From Apostichopus japonicus (lineage: Eukaryota; Echinodermata; Holothuroidea; Aspidochirotida; Stichopodidae), in NCBI RefSeq assembly GCF_037975245.1, contig NC_092571.1, forward strand, positions 6,284,001 to 6,348,000: 64,000 bases of DNA, given 5' to 3'. The translations under genes were made by a program, and so were the position numbers. Positions 1 through 12,204 of the stretch are shown here, piece by piece. The notes under the pieces were generated by a model. The model was not told the origin of the DNA. It did not search any database and saw only the letters and a program-made list of their open reading frames with translations. Each line of letters starts with the position of its first letter. Within the stretch, counting starts at the first letter, position 1.

Positions 1-893
1 GCATTTTGATTTTAACAGTAAGACAGAGTGTCGTATAGGCGTAGTGTTAGTGATGCAGTGAATAGCTTGATCAAAAGTTTTCCTCAACCGACTCTGCACA
101 TGTGTTCACAGGGTGACCTGCAGTCATGTGAGCGCTTAGGAATTTTTGCCAAAATGAGCAAATTCCTTTACAAAAGTGCTAGGTTTGATCAAGTTTTACC
201 AAGTCTCCAAAGAAAATAATACAATGTGCCATACATCAATGGAAGGGAACAAATGTAAGTATTCAATGTAAAATAAATTTGAACGGATTTGAAAGGATGT
301 CATAAACCACCAGCTACAGTATGCCTTTTAAGGGATATTCCTGTGGAACATCTTTTGGTCAAAACCACATCCTCATAGCTCATACTGTATTGGTAAAGCT
401 ACTGTATGCATTATTCAAATTTGATGATTGTTTGTGAATGCACCTGGCAACAGCAGAGTTTTGATGTGGATAATGCCAATTGAGCTGTAAATGTATTTGT
501 TGTCCTCAATGATATTTAACTTACTTAACCTTGAGCAGAGGAAGTGACATTTTCATCAAACTTCCTTTCTCATACACTCATGAATGCTCTTCAATTCCAC
601 ATCAAAAAGAATGAAGTGATCAATAATATGGTTATTTAACCTAAGATACACTGTGCATGTACAGAGACCTAGTGATTATGTATTCATATCACTTTCTTTC
701 TACCTTGTGAAGTAAAATCATTTAGTTTTCAATTTTTCTTATAAGTCACATGATCAAAGAACATTTATTTGGTATGTGACAAGAAAGCCTAGCAGAAGGG
801 TAAATTGTTTAAAAGAAGAAACATGTTATCTCTCCATGTTTGCTATTAGTAGAGTGCATTTAAAGCTTTGATTTCATAATGCTTACTTTCTAG
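1..893. other. 5' stretch without recognised exon
   Basis: I see no exon that continues the oxidoreductase reading frame here and no recognisable repeat. A 63-codon open frame at 28-219 has no family features. This is probably intron upstream of the first recognised oxidoreductase exon, because that exon opens at a 3' splice site (TTTCTAG before 894) in codon phase 0 and so needs an upstream exon. Confidence 0.5.
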
Positions 894-3800
894 GTGGTGG
901 CTGTTGCTGATCCAAATGAGAAAGCCTTGAGAAGGATGAAGGAAGCCCATAATATTCCTGATGATAATATCCATCGAGATTGGAAAGAGATTGCAACAAA
1001 AGACAAATATGCTGAATTTGTGGTAGTTGCAACACCAGATAGACACCATAAGGTGCAGTATGTGTAATAAGTGATACCTTAACCAGAGGCAAAGCCAGAG
1101 GGGGTGGGGGTAGGGGGGGCTCACAGACATTTTCAGATAAGAAACAGTGGATGGCAAACAAGATAGAAGAAGCTATGATATATATGATAGTGAATAGGAT
1201 ACTTGTCCTGATGGATGGCACAGTGTGATCTGCTTCTCAGAATGCTTTCCTCATGAGCTACACGAGACACAGACCGAGATTTCTCTGGACAAGTTAACTC
1301 ATTAAAAGTTCTGTGCATCATATGAATCATGATAGTCGTCGTTAATAAACACAAAACATCTTCATTTGCGTCAGTATAGAAGTAACATACCTGTGTATAC
1401 CTATCAACATGTACTATTATAATGTCCCTAATATAAACAGGGCCACAGCCACTGGGAGCATGGGGACATGCCTCCTCACCCAAATTTTCTTCCAAATGGC
1501 TTTCATTTTATATCACATGTTGCAATGTCATATACACAAATGTAGTTGAGATTATGGAAATGATAACACCATTTCACATCTAAGCCCCCTTGCTGCAACA
1601 AAATTTTCTCGTAGAGCACTCTCCCATTGAAACTCCTCCTCAGGACAGATGTCACCAACTTTTGTGCTCCCCCACCCGCACCCCCATGAAAAGTCATATC
1701 AATAAAAGTGTTGACTAAACTTACAATCCCTGACTTGTTATATGGAAACAAAAATATGTCTTGCACCCTCACACCACTCAGGCTGGCTATGCACCTAGTA
1801 CAAGGATATATTTAGCAGGTCAGATGATATCAAGTGTACATTTGTTTCTTCACAATCAACTGTTCACAAAATATATCTTCTTTTAAGCTGTGTCCTACTG
1901 TTTTGTATAGTTTAGTAAGTAATTATAAATCAGGTTTTATATGAATGTCTCTGTATCTGGGAGGCTGCAATTAAGCACTTAAATTGTCACTAATATTTTT
2001 GTAGGTTACATTTTGATTTCTCTTGTGATTTTGACTAGGATCCTACTGTCAGCTTTGCAAAGAAGGGTTATCACATCTTACTGGAGAAGCCAATGGCAGT
2101 GAGTATTTCAAGTTAATCATATTGAAAGGACATTTTAGTGCAACTAATAAAACTAATCTTAAGTTGGTGTAAACTGTATAGCCAATAGGCTGCACATGTT
2201 GTATATATCTGCTATGGACTTACAGCTAATGTGTAAATTTAACAATTTGTTGTGACATCTATATAACAAAATAATATTTCTTGTGCTTATTGGGGCCAAA
2301 GACATGATTATCATATGCAACTGCCTGCTTCAACACAACAGAAGCATAAATGGGTAACAGAAGACAGAATGGTTGTTAAATAGGACAGTGTTTCATCAAC
2401 ATTAGCTCAGCATAAATGTATAGCTGCTAGAGAGAAATACTTGTTGAAGTACAGTACTCCAGTCAAACCAGAGTTATTGCTTTTGGCATTCTCACTTTGT
2501 ATCATTTTATATTACACCCACTAGTAGAAAGATTTGTGAGGAGCAGTATGTGATCTTTCCCCATAATAGCAGGATTGTGATTCTTATTTAGTAGATACAT
2601 CAGATAGTCAACTTTGTCACTTTAAATAATTGAAGAAAATTCAATGCTGTGATTTTGTTTCAGATTTCTGAGGAAGATTGTAAAGAAATTGCACATGTCT
2701 GTAAACAGCACAAAGTCATGCTTGGAGTTTGCCACGTTCTACGCTACTTTCCACCAATGCGCAAAATAAAGGAAATTATCATGAGTGGAAGAATCGGTGA
2801 TGTGGTGAATATACAGCACTTGGAACCTGTAAATATTTAAAATTTTATATGTATTTTTTAGATACAAACCTTGGTCAAATCTATGCGAAGTAAATCATGT
2901 TTGATGCCTTGCCAAAGGCAGAAGGAATCTATGCGATGGTGTTGGCGTGTGTGTTTGGGTGTTTATATGACACTTGCTCGTAACCCTCTAACTTCAGAAG
3001 GATAAGTGGGGTACATTTCATATTTGGTATGTAGGTGCCCCTTAGGTAGAACTGGTTTGGGATTGTTGTTGATGTCAGCATGGGTCAAAGTCTGAAAACA
3101 TCATTCACAAGAAGTGGACAGTACAGGAAGTTCAAACTTGGTATGTAGCTTGCAGTTGGTGAGCAGACAATGTAGTATTTTATGTGATTGTCATAGGTCA
3201 TTGGAGGTCAACAGACGGATAAAAGTGTGAAAATCTAATAAACATTATATCTCAAGGAAGGTCGCCTGTGCAGTTCTTATATTTGGTATGTGGATTCCCT
3301 GTGATAAGTTCAGCAAACCCAATTGTTTGTGATGGAGGGCAAAGGTCATTTGGGTTCAGCAGAGGGCAAAATATGAATATTTCAAAAGTGCTTTTACCTC
3401 CAAAACTAGAGCATGAAAGGAACTATATGCATGGTATGATAGCCTTGTTTGTGTATTGTATAGTTTGTACACAATCTGATGTAGGTCAGAGTTCATTTAG
3501 AGTCACCAGGTGTCAAAACATCAATACTATGCAAAGAGAGACTTCTAATTTGCTTCAAGTCAATAGTTGTTTAAGGCTAGCAGAATTCAATCCCTAAAAA
3601 CCTTTCTTCTCAGTTAAAGTGGTCAGTAAAAATGCCTTTGGTTTCAGCATGAAATTTTGTGCAAAAACATGGTGTACAGAAAAGCACATACTTGAACCTT
3701 AATTGATATTGTTGTTATAAAATTAAGAACCTAATAAGTAATTCTTGAAAGTTTACACCATGTCAGAGTAATTTTTCATTGCTCTCACTATCTTGGTATA

Positions 3801-6800
3801 CAACCATGCTCTCATTATACTTGGTACAGGTATGAGATGCTGTTTAAGATACGTTTTGTAAAAAGTTACTGCACAGTATCTTAAATATCTCTGAATTCCC
3901 AGGTGATTCCATACAGTATATAAACTTATAAGGCAAGGAATCACAAAGCCTGCTGGCTTGCTGGTTCTTATATGCAATGGATACTATAGGTGGCTATACC
4001 CATGTTAATCTATAAATATGAATCCTACAACATAAAGCAATTCCTCATAGTTAGGTACACCATTATCAAGTGTCCAACATCGAGTTTAATCAATCTGGAG
4101 GATTCATGTCAATTGGGTGCGCGCGTACCATGTATGGAGGGTCATGTGATGTGTTCCAGGGTGGTACCAAACTGATATTTCTCTGTAGCAGTTCGAGAAT
4201 AGTGTTAGTGACTTCGTGAAAGATTTGCACCAAGACGGATCGGACATGGGAACTAACGGCATAAGAAGGTACTGGTACTTCAGGCCTACAAAATAGTGCT
4301 AATATGCTAACGTTAGACATGCTGGCACAGAACAAGTACAGATACATTGGGCTTGCAGCGGGAAATGTCGATGTCTGAATTGTATTTCAAGAACGATTTT
4401 TTGTCGAAAAGGATTGTTGAACTGGACGGTGTCTTAGATCATGTTAAGTGTGTTTACTAGCTAACTCTGCAGAAGTTAAGAGAAAGTGTTCTCGGTAGAC
4501 CTGACTTAACTGCACACACATGCAGATAGTGCCTACTGCCTAACAGTAACATACAGTAGCCTATGTTTAGTATGGTATCGGGCAAGTTAATTACAGTTAA
4601 TGCAGACATCTCTACAATAACTAGCCTAACGTACATTTTTGTGTTGAAATGATTCTGGTTGAATAGGCCTATAGTTGATTGCTTGAAGTTGAGGTACAGC
4701 TACTGTATTTATAGAGTTTGGTCCTGTGGGGAAATGTTTAGTTCATTGCAACCACGGAATTCTCCATGGAACAGAGCCTAATGCTGCTCGACGGGAAAAT
4801 AGCTATCACGTTAGGCTACAGGCACGGTTATTGCTAGGTAACGGGTGTCGTCTGCTGCTCTAAGCACGCATACACATTTACGTACTAGTTGGGTGAAATC
4901 ATCATGCGTAATGGGGAGAGTAATATATTAGTACCACCCTGGAACACATCACATGACCCTCCATACATGGTACGCGCGTACGCGCGTATTTACTGTGTGA
5001 TAGTTTCTCCAGATTTATTAAACTTGTTGGTGTCCAAAAACACTTTGTCAGTGTACCAACGAATTCATCAGCCTCTTTCTGTTAAACAACAGACATCATA
5101 ATATTCAAGGCACTTCTTCTTTGTATGTGTGGTCAGACTGTCTGTTACCATCCGTTAAGTAAGGCTCAAACCCAACCATCATCTTCAGCTTGTATGACAG
5201 AGTTCTTTTTGATGAACAACTCCCCCAAACAGGCAAGAAAAATCTTCTCTCCACTTAGATATCCAAGTTTAAAGTTTGTGTGTTTGGCAGCTGCCATTTT
5301 GTTAATCTATGATGTCATAGTGCCAGTAGGATCTGGAACAGTTTACTTTCTCTTTGTTTTTCTTGTCATATTTTCAAGGTAGAATTTTGAATACTGTTGA
5401 CACTGAAACCAATGCCATCATTTGGTCTTGTTTTGATATTTTAGAATTTACTTTGCTCCTTGTTCACCTGTCTCCCCACAACTGTAGCACTCTCATTATA
5501 CTGTGCCTAGAATAAACACTGTGCACCCACATTGTCCGGACCTCTCCGGTCAATGCCCTTCTCATTCGACCGCCCAAAGCGCTTAGACATCCGTTTTTGT
5601 GTGTGGACTTTTGCCCATCATTATTTCGGTCGGACCTGTATATTATCATTCTAGGCACGGTAGAACGAGAGGGCTAAAATAAAGGTTGTGGGGAGACAGG
5701 TAAGCTTGTCACTCGTAAATATCAAAACCAGTAAGTTTTTAAATTTCAGCATTTGTAAACCCCATCTCTAATGTGGGGAACCAACATTGTTATAATAAAG
5801 GAAGACCTAACAATCAAGTCTTCAGCCTTGTATGTGAAGGAATGTTAAATCAGTGATATCTCCCAAATGGAATGAAATGTTAGAGCTGTTTGGGCAAGCT
5901 CTTCATGACAGTTATCTCTATGATGTAGACCAATGTTGATGGTTGCGTTTGTGTCTCTTTTAAAATCACACCAAATGCCCATCTTTTGTAACTACCTCTA
6001 CAATCAATTAGGATGGACAAAGTGTTTTGTTTGTGATTTTAAAATCACACCAAATGCCCATCTTTTGTAACTACCTCTACAATCAATTAGGATGGACAAA
6101 GTGTTTTTGTTTGTGATTTTAAAATCACACCAAATGCCCATCTTTTGTAACTACCTCTACAATCAATTAGGATGGACAAAGTGTTTTTGTTTGTGACAGT
6201 GCATGATTTCCTTTTCCATTAGGTAGGCTTTTGGCACTTTGGTCATTCATATGTTAGAGGTAACTGGAGAAATGAAGCAGAATCTACATTTTCTTTGTTG
6301 GCAAAATGCTGTCATGATGTTGACCTTATCATGTGGTGGATGGGGAACAAAAGGTATGAATATCAAACTGGTGAATATAACGTTTGACCAATTACAGCAT
6401 GCTTTTAAGAATTATTTGTGAGTACTTGAATTAGGTAGCATTTACTGCTGTAGATGTTGAAAAGAATAGTTTTGTACCATATGGAAAAGCTTGTTGATGT
6501 TGATCAATAGATCATAGGAAGTTGATGATATTGACCACTCAGAATCACTGTGTAAAGGTGTGTCACATGGACAATTGTAGCTTAATTAGCTACAATAGTT
6601 GGTAGTAGATCTCTGATTTGGACCAGTATAATAATGCTGGAAGGGTTATAAATGGTGTATTATATTAGTCAGAGAATGTAATAAATGCAATTGGACATCG
6701 CTAGTATGTGCATAACTTCCTGCTTGAACAAGGCATATCAGTTTTTTTCTTTCCTTTCTCCACAGATGTGAAAAAATATCATCATTTGGATCCTTAGTTC

Positions 6801-9800
6801 ATTTCACAAAGGAAAATAAGGTAAGAATAATATATTTGTCCAATCTAAAGAAAGCAAAACAAGACTGCAACTCTGTGAGTAGCATATAACTCCATTAAAG
6901 TACATTGGTACATTGAGCTACATATAGCATTGAGCTATACATTGAGCTACATATACAGTAGCATGCTTTAAATACATCTAGGAAGCAATTTGTCAGATTT
7001 CCAGAATCCTATCTCTTTGCAATACTTGCTATGATCAAGTGCTTAAATGGTTTAATATCGTATGACCTCAAGTGGTCAATTTAACACATTTGTGAATATG
7101 TGCGACTTTTTTATGTTGCCATAATTCAGTTCTAACGGCAACTAATTCTTTCTAGCCAGCAGGAGCAGGAAGCAGATGTTTAGAATGTAACGTGGAACAG
7201 ACATGCCCTTATTCAGCAAAGAAACTCTATCTTGGGCAATTCAATTCGGTATGTACAAAAAATTGTATCCACTCAATATTTCACGAACATCCTCCACCTA
7301 CCCCACAATAAATTGTTCACATTACAATATACCATTTACATGTTTCTTTTCATTCTATGACCTATTGTTCATATGCTATGTTATGAACAATCATGTTCAT
7401 TAGACAGTAGTCCCAATTCCATCAAGACTAGAATTAAGCTAATTTTAAGTGTTTGTGAGAGGATGGTATGTTAATTGTTTTATGCAGAATTCCAATGATT
7501 TTGAATTTGCTCTTATAACAGTTGACCCAATTAAGTATATTTTTTCTTGGTATTGCCAAAGTTTGGTCATTTCGTGGGGTCATTAGGTCGTTAAAAAATC
7601 TTTTGAGACATTCACTTTATAACTTGTTGATTTATTTCACAGGGGAACAAAGGTTGGCCAATTTCAGTGATATGCAATGCTGAAGAACCAACTCTAGAAA
7701 GAGTAACAAATGCATTGAAGACAGGACCATATGGAAAATGTGCTTACGAATGTGACAATGATGTTTGTGATAATCAGGTATGTCAAACTACAGCCAATGA
7801 AAGATGTGAATTTTTTCATGTTCTCATCAGGCAGAAACCACCAGTAGTAATAGATTTTCTGTTAGCATGAATCAAGACATTTTTATTGATCTGTTGATAC
7901 TTGTGGCAAATGATCTCTCTCTCACCCAATTTACCTAAACTGATTTTATATTGCTTGTTCTCTGTAAATTGTAAAATTAGGGAACAGCAATACCGAAATG
8001 ATAATTTCATTCATAAGTGTTGAAGCATATTATTTGATGTTCTGTTATCATATCTATATATGGTTGACCATGATAAAATTGTCCATTCAAATTACAGGTG
8101 GTGAACATGTCATTCTCAGGCGGTGCCACAGCAAATCTCACCATGATTGCATACACACAGAGAACTTGTCAAAGAGTAGTCAAGATATTTGGAACCAAGG
8201 TAAATAACATGACTGTGTACTAGCTGTTTATGCTTACCTTTGATTTATTCCTTGCTGGAGGCAAAAGGAATATATGCGATGGTAATGGTGTGTGTGTTTG
8301 GGTGTTTATATGACATTCTAACTTCAGAGGGATAACAGGGATACATGTCATATTTGTTAGTCAGGTTCCCCTTAGGTAGAGTTGGTTAGGGATTGTTGTT
8401 GGTATCGGTCAAAGGTCATTTGAGGTCAGCTTGGGCTTAAGTCTGAAAACATTGTTCACACAATACCTCAAGATTAGGAAGTTGCAGGAAGTTAAAGGTT
8501 GGTGTGTAGTTTGCCATTGGTGAGTAGACAATCTGTAGTGATTTTCTTGAAAGTCAAAAGTCATTGAAGGTCCGCAGATGGAAGAAAGTGTGAAAATCTT
8601 CTTGTTCCTTGCCAAAGGCAAAAGGAATCCATGCGATGGTGATGGCGTGTGTATGTGATGCTGCTGGTGAACAAGATATCTCAAGAAGGGTAACCATGAG
8701 GGATGTCATACTTGGCTTGAGGATGCCCAATATTGAGTACAGGAATCCTATTATTTTTGTGGAGGTCAAAGGTCATGTAGGATTATCAGAGGTCAAACTG
8801 TGAAAATGTGAACACGATATCTCAAGAAGATAAACAGTAAAGAATGTGATACTTGGCATGTATATGCCCCATATTGACTACAAGAACCCTATTGGTTTTG
8901 GTTGGGGTTGGAAGTCATTTGGGGTCACCAGACGTCACGCTGAAAACCTTGTAAACACGATATCTCAATAACAGAACCTGGATGAATCTCACACTTGGTG
9001 TGCTGAGTAGCAGAACCCTATTGCTTGTGGTGGAGGTCAAAGGTCATTTGAGATCACCAGAGGTTAAATAGTGAAAACCTTGTAAACACAATATATCAAG
9101 CAGGAAAACATGTCTGGATCTGGCAATTAATGCCCAAAGTTTAATGCATGAAGCTGATTTATGACCTTGTTAACATGACATCAATCTGTTTGATCTCCTA
9201 TTATTAAATTATTAATGAAGACCCTATAAAAAATGGTGGAGATCAGAGGTCAATCTGTGCAAGCCTTGTAAACATGATATCTCAGTCTAGGTAAAACTTT
9301 GATGACTGATACAGTTATTCATAGTTCACAATACTGTTAATCAATGCTCATGTATATTAAGCATTCTATACCTAAGTGTTAACACAGTAACTTCAGAATG
9401 GAAATGTGTCAAATTGAAACCACATATCTTAAGAATGATTTCCTATTGGCAAGGAATCACTAATCCAATTGGCCCTCTGGTTTTGCAGCTGGGAGTCATA
9501 ACTTGTATCTTGTCACTCATGCCATAGTGTATTCATGTTTCCAGCTGTTGGTATTGCTTAATTCTTTGTCCATGTGAATAGCATGATGGAATGTTTGAGT
9601 CTATGCAAAACTTGAATCTATAATATTTATAAATTTAGGTTTCATTTCCTTTTGCTTTGTCAATGCATCCTGCTTACACTTGAAATGAAAGTGTCAATGT
9701 TTGGAAAAGTTTCCATCATCTTAAATGAAATATCAAACAGTACTTAGCTGATAAGTGCTTAAAAATTCTCTTTGATAAAGACAAGTTAAGTATGTATGTA

Positions 9801-12099
9801 TTGACGTATTATAGATCCTCCTGCAATCAGGAACTCGCAAAGAAGCCTCATTGGCTTATCAAAGCCACAAGCTGACCAAAGTCAGTCTCTTACATTCATA
9901 TTTAACGTCCATGATTATGAATTGTCAATTGTCAACAACTCTGTAACTGGAGTGACTCAAACCGGGGACCTTATGATTGAAAGGCACCAGTGTTAACCAC
10001 TGAGCTAACACTCCATAAAGTATCTTACTACTAAAAACTTGTGTATACTTAAACAGTCATACTCAGAAACAGACAATATCTGTACTCAATGCAATGTTCT
10101 CCATTACAATATTGCTATTTAGTAAGACAACAAGTACTAGAATGTTAGGTTGATCAGTCACAAGTGTATATTTTTATCATAATTGATTTCTATGCAGGGT
10201 GAAATCAGATTTGACAACCAGGCATTACAGGTTTATGACTTCCTCTCTGGAAAACAAGAGACTATAACTTTGCCATCAGCTCCACCAGAAAAATCCAGCC
10301 TACAAGGACATGACGGCGCAGACTATTTTACATTCCATTCTTTTGTTAAAGCCGTCCAGGTGAGTCTCCCACTAGATAATCCCCGGGATTACAGAGACAC
10401 AAACCCAACCATGATCTATAGCGTATATGTCAGAGCAACGTACACAAACCCAACCATCAGCTATAGCATATATGACAGGGCAACGTACACAAACCCAACC
10501 ATCATCTATAGCGTATATGACAGAGCAACGCACACAAACCCAACCATCAGCTATAGCGTACATGACAGGGCAACGTACACAAACCCAACCATCAGCTATA
10601 GCCTATATGACAGAGCAACGTACACAAACCCAACCATCAGCTATAGCCTATATGACAGAGCAACGTACACAAACCCAACCATCAGCTATAGCGTATATGA
10701 CAGAGCAACGTACACAAACCCAACCATCAGCTATAGCGTACATGACAGAGCAACGTACACAAACCCAACCATCAGCTACTGTATAGCGTACATGACAGAG
10801 CAACGTACACAAACCCAACCATGATCTATAGCGTATATGACAGAGCAACGTACACAAACCCAACCATTAGCTATAGCGTATATGACAGAGCAACGTACAA
10901 AAACCCAACCATCATCTATAGCGTATATGACAGAGCAATGCACACAAACCCAACAATCAGCTATAGCGTACATGACAGAGCAACGTACACATACCCAACC
11001 ATCAGCTATAGCTTATATGACAGAGCAACGTACACAAACCCAACCATCATCTATAGCGTATATGACAGAGCATTGTACACAAACCCAACCATCAGCTATA
11101 GCGTATATGACAGAGCAACGTACACAAACCCAACCATGATCTATAGCGTATATGACAGAGCATTGTACACAAACCCAACCATCAGCTATAGCGTATATAT
11201 CAAAGCAACGTACACAAACCCAACCATCAGCTATAGCGTATATGACAGAGCAACGTACACAAACCCAACCATCATCTATAGCGTATATGACAGAGCAACG
11301 TACACAAACCCAACCATCAGCTATAGCGTATATGACAGAGCAACGTTCACAAACCCAACCATCAGCTATAGCGTATATGACAGAGCAACGTACACAAACC
11401 CAACCATCATCTATAGCGTATATGACAGAGCAACGTACACAAACCCAACCATCAGCTATAGCGTACATGACAGAGCAACGTACACAAACCCAACCATCAT
11501 CTATAGCGTATATGACAGAGCAACGTACACAAACCCAACCATCAGCTATAGCGTACATGACAGAGCAACGTACACAAACCCAACCATGATCTATAGCGTA
11601 TATGACAGAGCAACGTACACAAACCCAACCATCAGCTATAGCATACATGACAGAGCAATGTAGAGTATTAATAATGTAGACACTGAAACCAATGCCATGA
11701 TTAATTCACATAAAAGGGGTTCAACATTTCAGAGTCAGTTCTTCCAAAACCCATCTCCATTACAAAAAATAAACATTTTTAATGAATAAAGAAAACCATA
11801 AAAAGTTGAAGCACATTTGGTTGATGATTTGATCAGGTCTTCAGGCTTGTGTGTGGGAAAAAAAGAATCTCTCTAATGGAATATTTTTGTTGGCTGTTTG
11901 AGATGACAATTACCTTTATCACAATCTGGTTGTTGTCATTGTTCTATGGTTCTGTTTACCTCTGCAGACAAATGATCCATCTCTGATATTGAGTGGACCA
12001 GATGACTCGCTGGCCAGTCATTTGCTGGTGTTTGCAGCTGAGAAATCCCGACGTCAAAACAGGATTGTGGATACTCTTACTGAATTACCTAGCTGGTAG
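894..12099 (+). CDS. Gfo/Idh/MocA-family NAD(P)-dependent oxidoreductase, 5'-partial, nine exons
   Basis: Exons by eye: 894-1052, 2039-2098, 2664-2828, 6223-6353, 6766-6820, 7156-7248, 7643-7777, 8098-8199, 10198-10359, 11968-12099 (6223-6353 and 6766-6820 share a split Arg codon; all other joins are phase 0). That makes ten coding segments, about 397 residues and a TAG stop. The first exon gives the second half of a Rossmann fold (VVAVADPNE, later [11 protein letters not shown]). The second ends in LLEKPMA, containing the EKP motif whose lysine is catalytic in this family. The third begins the substrate-binding domain ([12 protein letters not shown]). The segment at 6223 carries [11 protein letters not shown], the position of the conserved catalytic His/Asp. 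A Cys-rich stretch ([19 protein letters not shown]) is typical of a bacterial-like subgroup. The N-terminal GxGxxG exon is missing from the window. The substrate is unknown; sugar, inositol or amino-sugar dehydrogenases are family precedents. The protein is probably soluble. Confidence 0.88.
2880..3560 (+). repeat. dispersed repeat with AGGTCA-type motifs, copy 1
   Basis: This block in an oxidoreductase intron starts with a CCTTGCCAAAGGCAGAAGG phrase and ATGCGATGGTGTTGGCGTGTG. It continues with diverged ~140-bp units carrying variants of AGGTCA..AAAGGTCATTTG. The same phrases recur near 8250 and 8610. The repeat family is not identified. No coding potential is convincing. Confidence 0.6.
4121..4977. 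mobile_element. non-autonomous inverted-repeat element with 47-bp perfect ends
   Basis: Positions 4121-4167 and 4931-4977 are perfect reverse complements over 47 bp (outer end GCGCGTACC, inner end GTGGTAC), enclosing 763 bp without coding potential. Alternating GCGCGC/GTACGCGCG sequence borders both ends. The structure fits a non-autonomous DNA transposon in the oxidoreductase intron. I could not define a target-site duplication or a superfamily. Confidence 0.65.
5130..5956 (+). repeat. dispersed repeat, single-copy version of the segment expanded at 10397
   Basis: Several landmarks occur in the same order here and at 10397-11965: CAAACCCAACCATCATCT..AGC..TATGACAGAG (near 5168), GACACTGAAACCAATGCCAT (near 5398), AAACCCCATCTC (near 5757), and GTCTTCAG.CTTGT followed by CTCCCAAATGGAAT and GACAGTTATCTCTATGA (5816-5930). 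Here the first segment is present once; downstream it is a 45-bp tandem array. Confidence 0.6.
5466..5702. mobile_element. MITE-like element, ~237 bp
   Basis: The ends CCTGTCTCCCCACAAC (from about 5467) and GTTGTGGGGAGACAGG (ending about 5700) are inverted. Imperfect complementarity continues inward, with GTGCCTAGAAT on the left against ATTCTAGGCAC on the right. No open frame. The element sits inside the 5130-5956 repeat region. Confidence 0.6.
5957..6195 (+). repeat. ~79-bp tandem repeat, 3 copies, next to an acceptor
   Basis: Three nearly identical units containing AAAATCACACCAAATGCCCA and AATTAGGATGGACAAAGTG. The array ends about 27 bp before the exon that begins at 6223. Confidence 0.9.
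8230..9300 (+). repeat. dispersed repeat with perfect DR1 motifs, copy 2
   Basis: Tandemly arranged, diverged ~140-bp units with the theme 'AACACGATATCTCAAGAA ... ATACTTGG ... CCCTATTG ... GTGGAGGTCAAAGGTCATTTG'. The 13-mer AGGTCAAAGGTCA occurs perfectly at 8763-8775 and 9034-9046. It lies in the intron between the exons at 8098 and 10198 and is related to the blocks at 2880, 14440, 28160 and 39650. Confidence 0.7.
9948..10014 (-). repeat. tRNA-like (SINE head) sequence
   Basis: Read on the minus strand, it opens with GGAGTGTTAGCTCAGTGG (box A-like core at 9997-10007). It later has GGTTTGAGTC (box B-like, 9954-9963) and closes with TCACTCC, which pairs with the opening GGAGTG. The T-arm is too short for a working tRNA, so a tRNA-derived SINE is more likely. 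The flanking 9830-9947 would be its body. Confidence 0.5.
10397..11661 (+). repeat. 45-bp minisatellite, ~28 copies, in the last oxidoreductase intron
   Basis: The unit is TATGACAGAGCAACGTACAC followed by AAACCCAACCATCAGCTATAGCG, with common variants CATCATCT or CATGATCT and CATGACAG. Because 45 is a multiple of three, long frames stay open: two on the + strand (units reading [15 protein letters not shown] and [15 protein letters not shown]) and one on the - strand. These are repeat by-products, not genes. The array starts 37 bp after the 5' splice site at 10360. The upstream exon frame runs into it without a stop until the TGA at 10822-10824. Confidence 0.95.
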
Positions 12100-12163
12100 G
12101 ACTGATGTTGGTACAACAAACAGAATAATAGTGCTTTGGAGGTCATAACTGTTACATGCTACT

Positions 12164-12204
12164 AATAAATCTCTCTCATCTTTTGATATTTATTCAGGAA
12201 TAAA
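12164..12204 (+). other. candidate poly(A) signals of the oxidoreductase gene
   Basis: Two AATAAA hexamers, at 12164-12169 and 12199-12204, lie 65 and 100 nt after the stop codon. They are plausible 3' ends by position only. Confidence 0.4.

Noticed and set aside
846-1772. Several 89-120-codon minus-strand frames
   Set aside because: They overlap a clear + strand exon and its intron and show no motifs or splice-linked partners.
9948-10014. Functional tRNA gene
   Set aside because: Box A and box B are present, but the T-arm is incomplete before the acceptor-like end; a tRNA-derived SINE head fits better.
10397-11661. CRISPR array
   Set aside because: Units are directly head-to-tail with no unique spacers, in an animal genome; it is a minisatellite.
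10427-11663. Long open frames (119-280 codons, both strands) as repeat-protein genes
   Set aside because: They arise because the 45-bp unit is a multiple of three and lacks stops in several frames. They sit in an intron of a well-supported gene.
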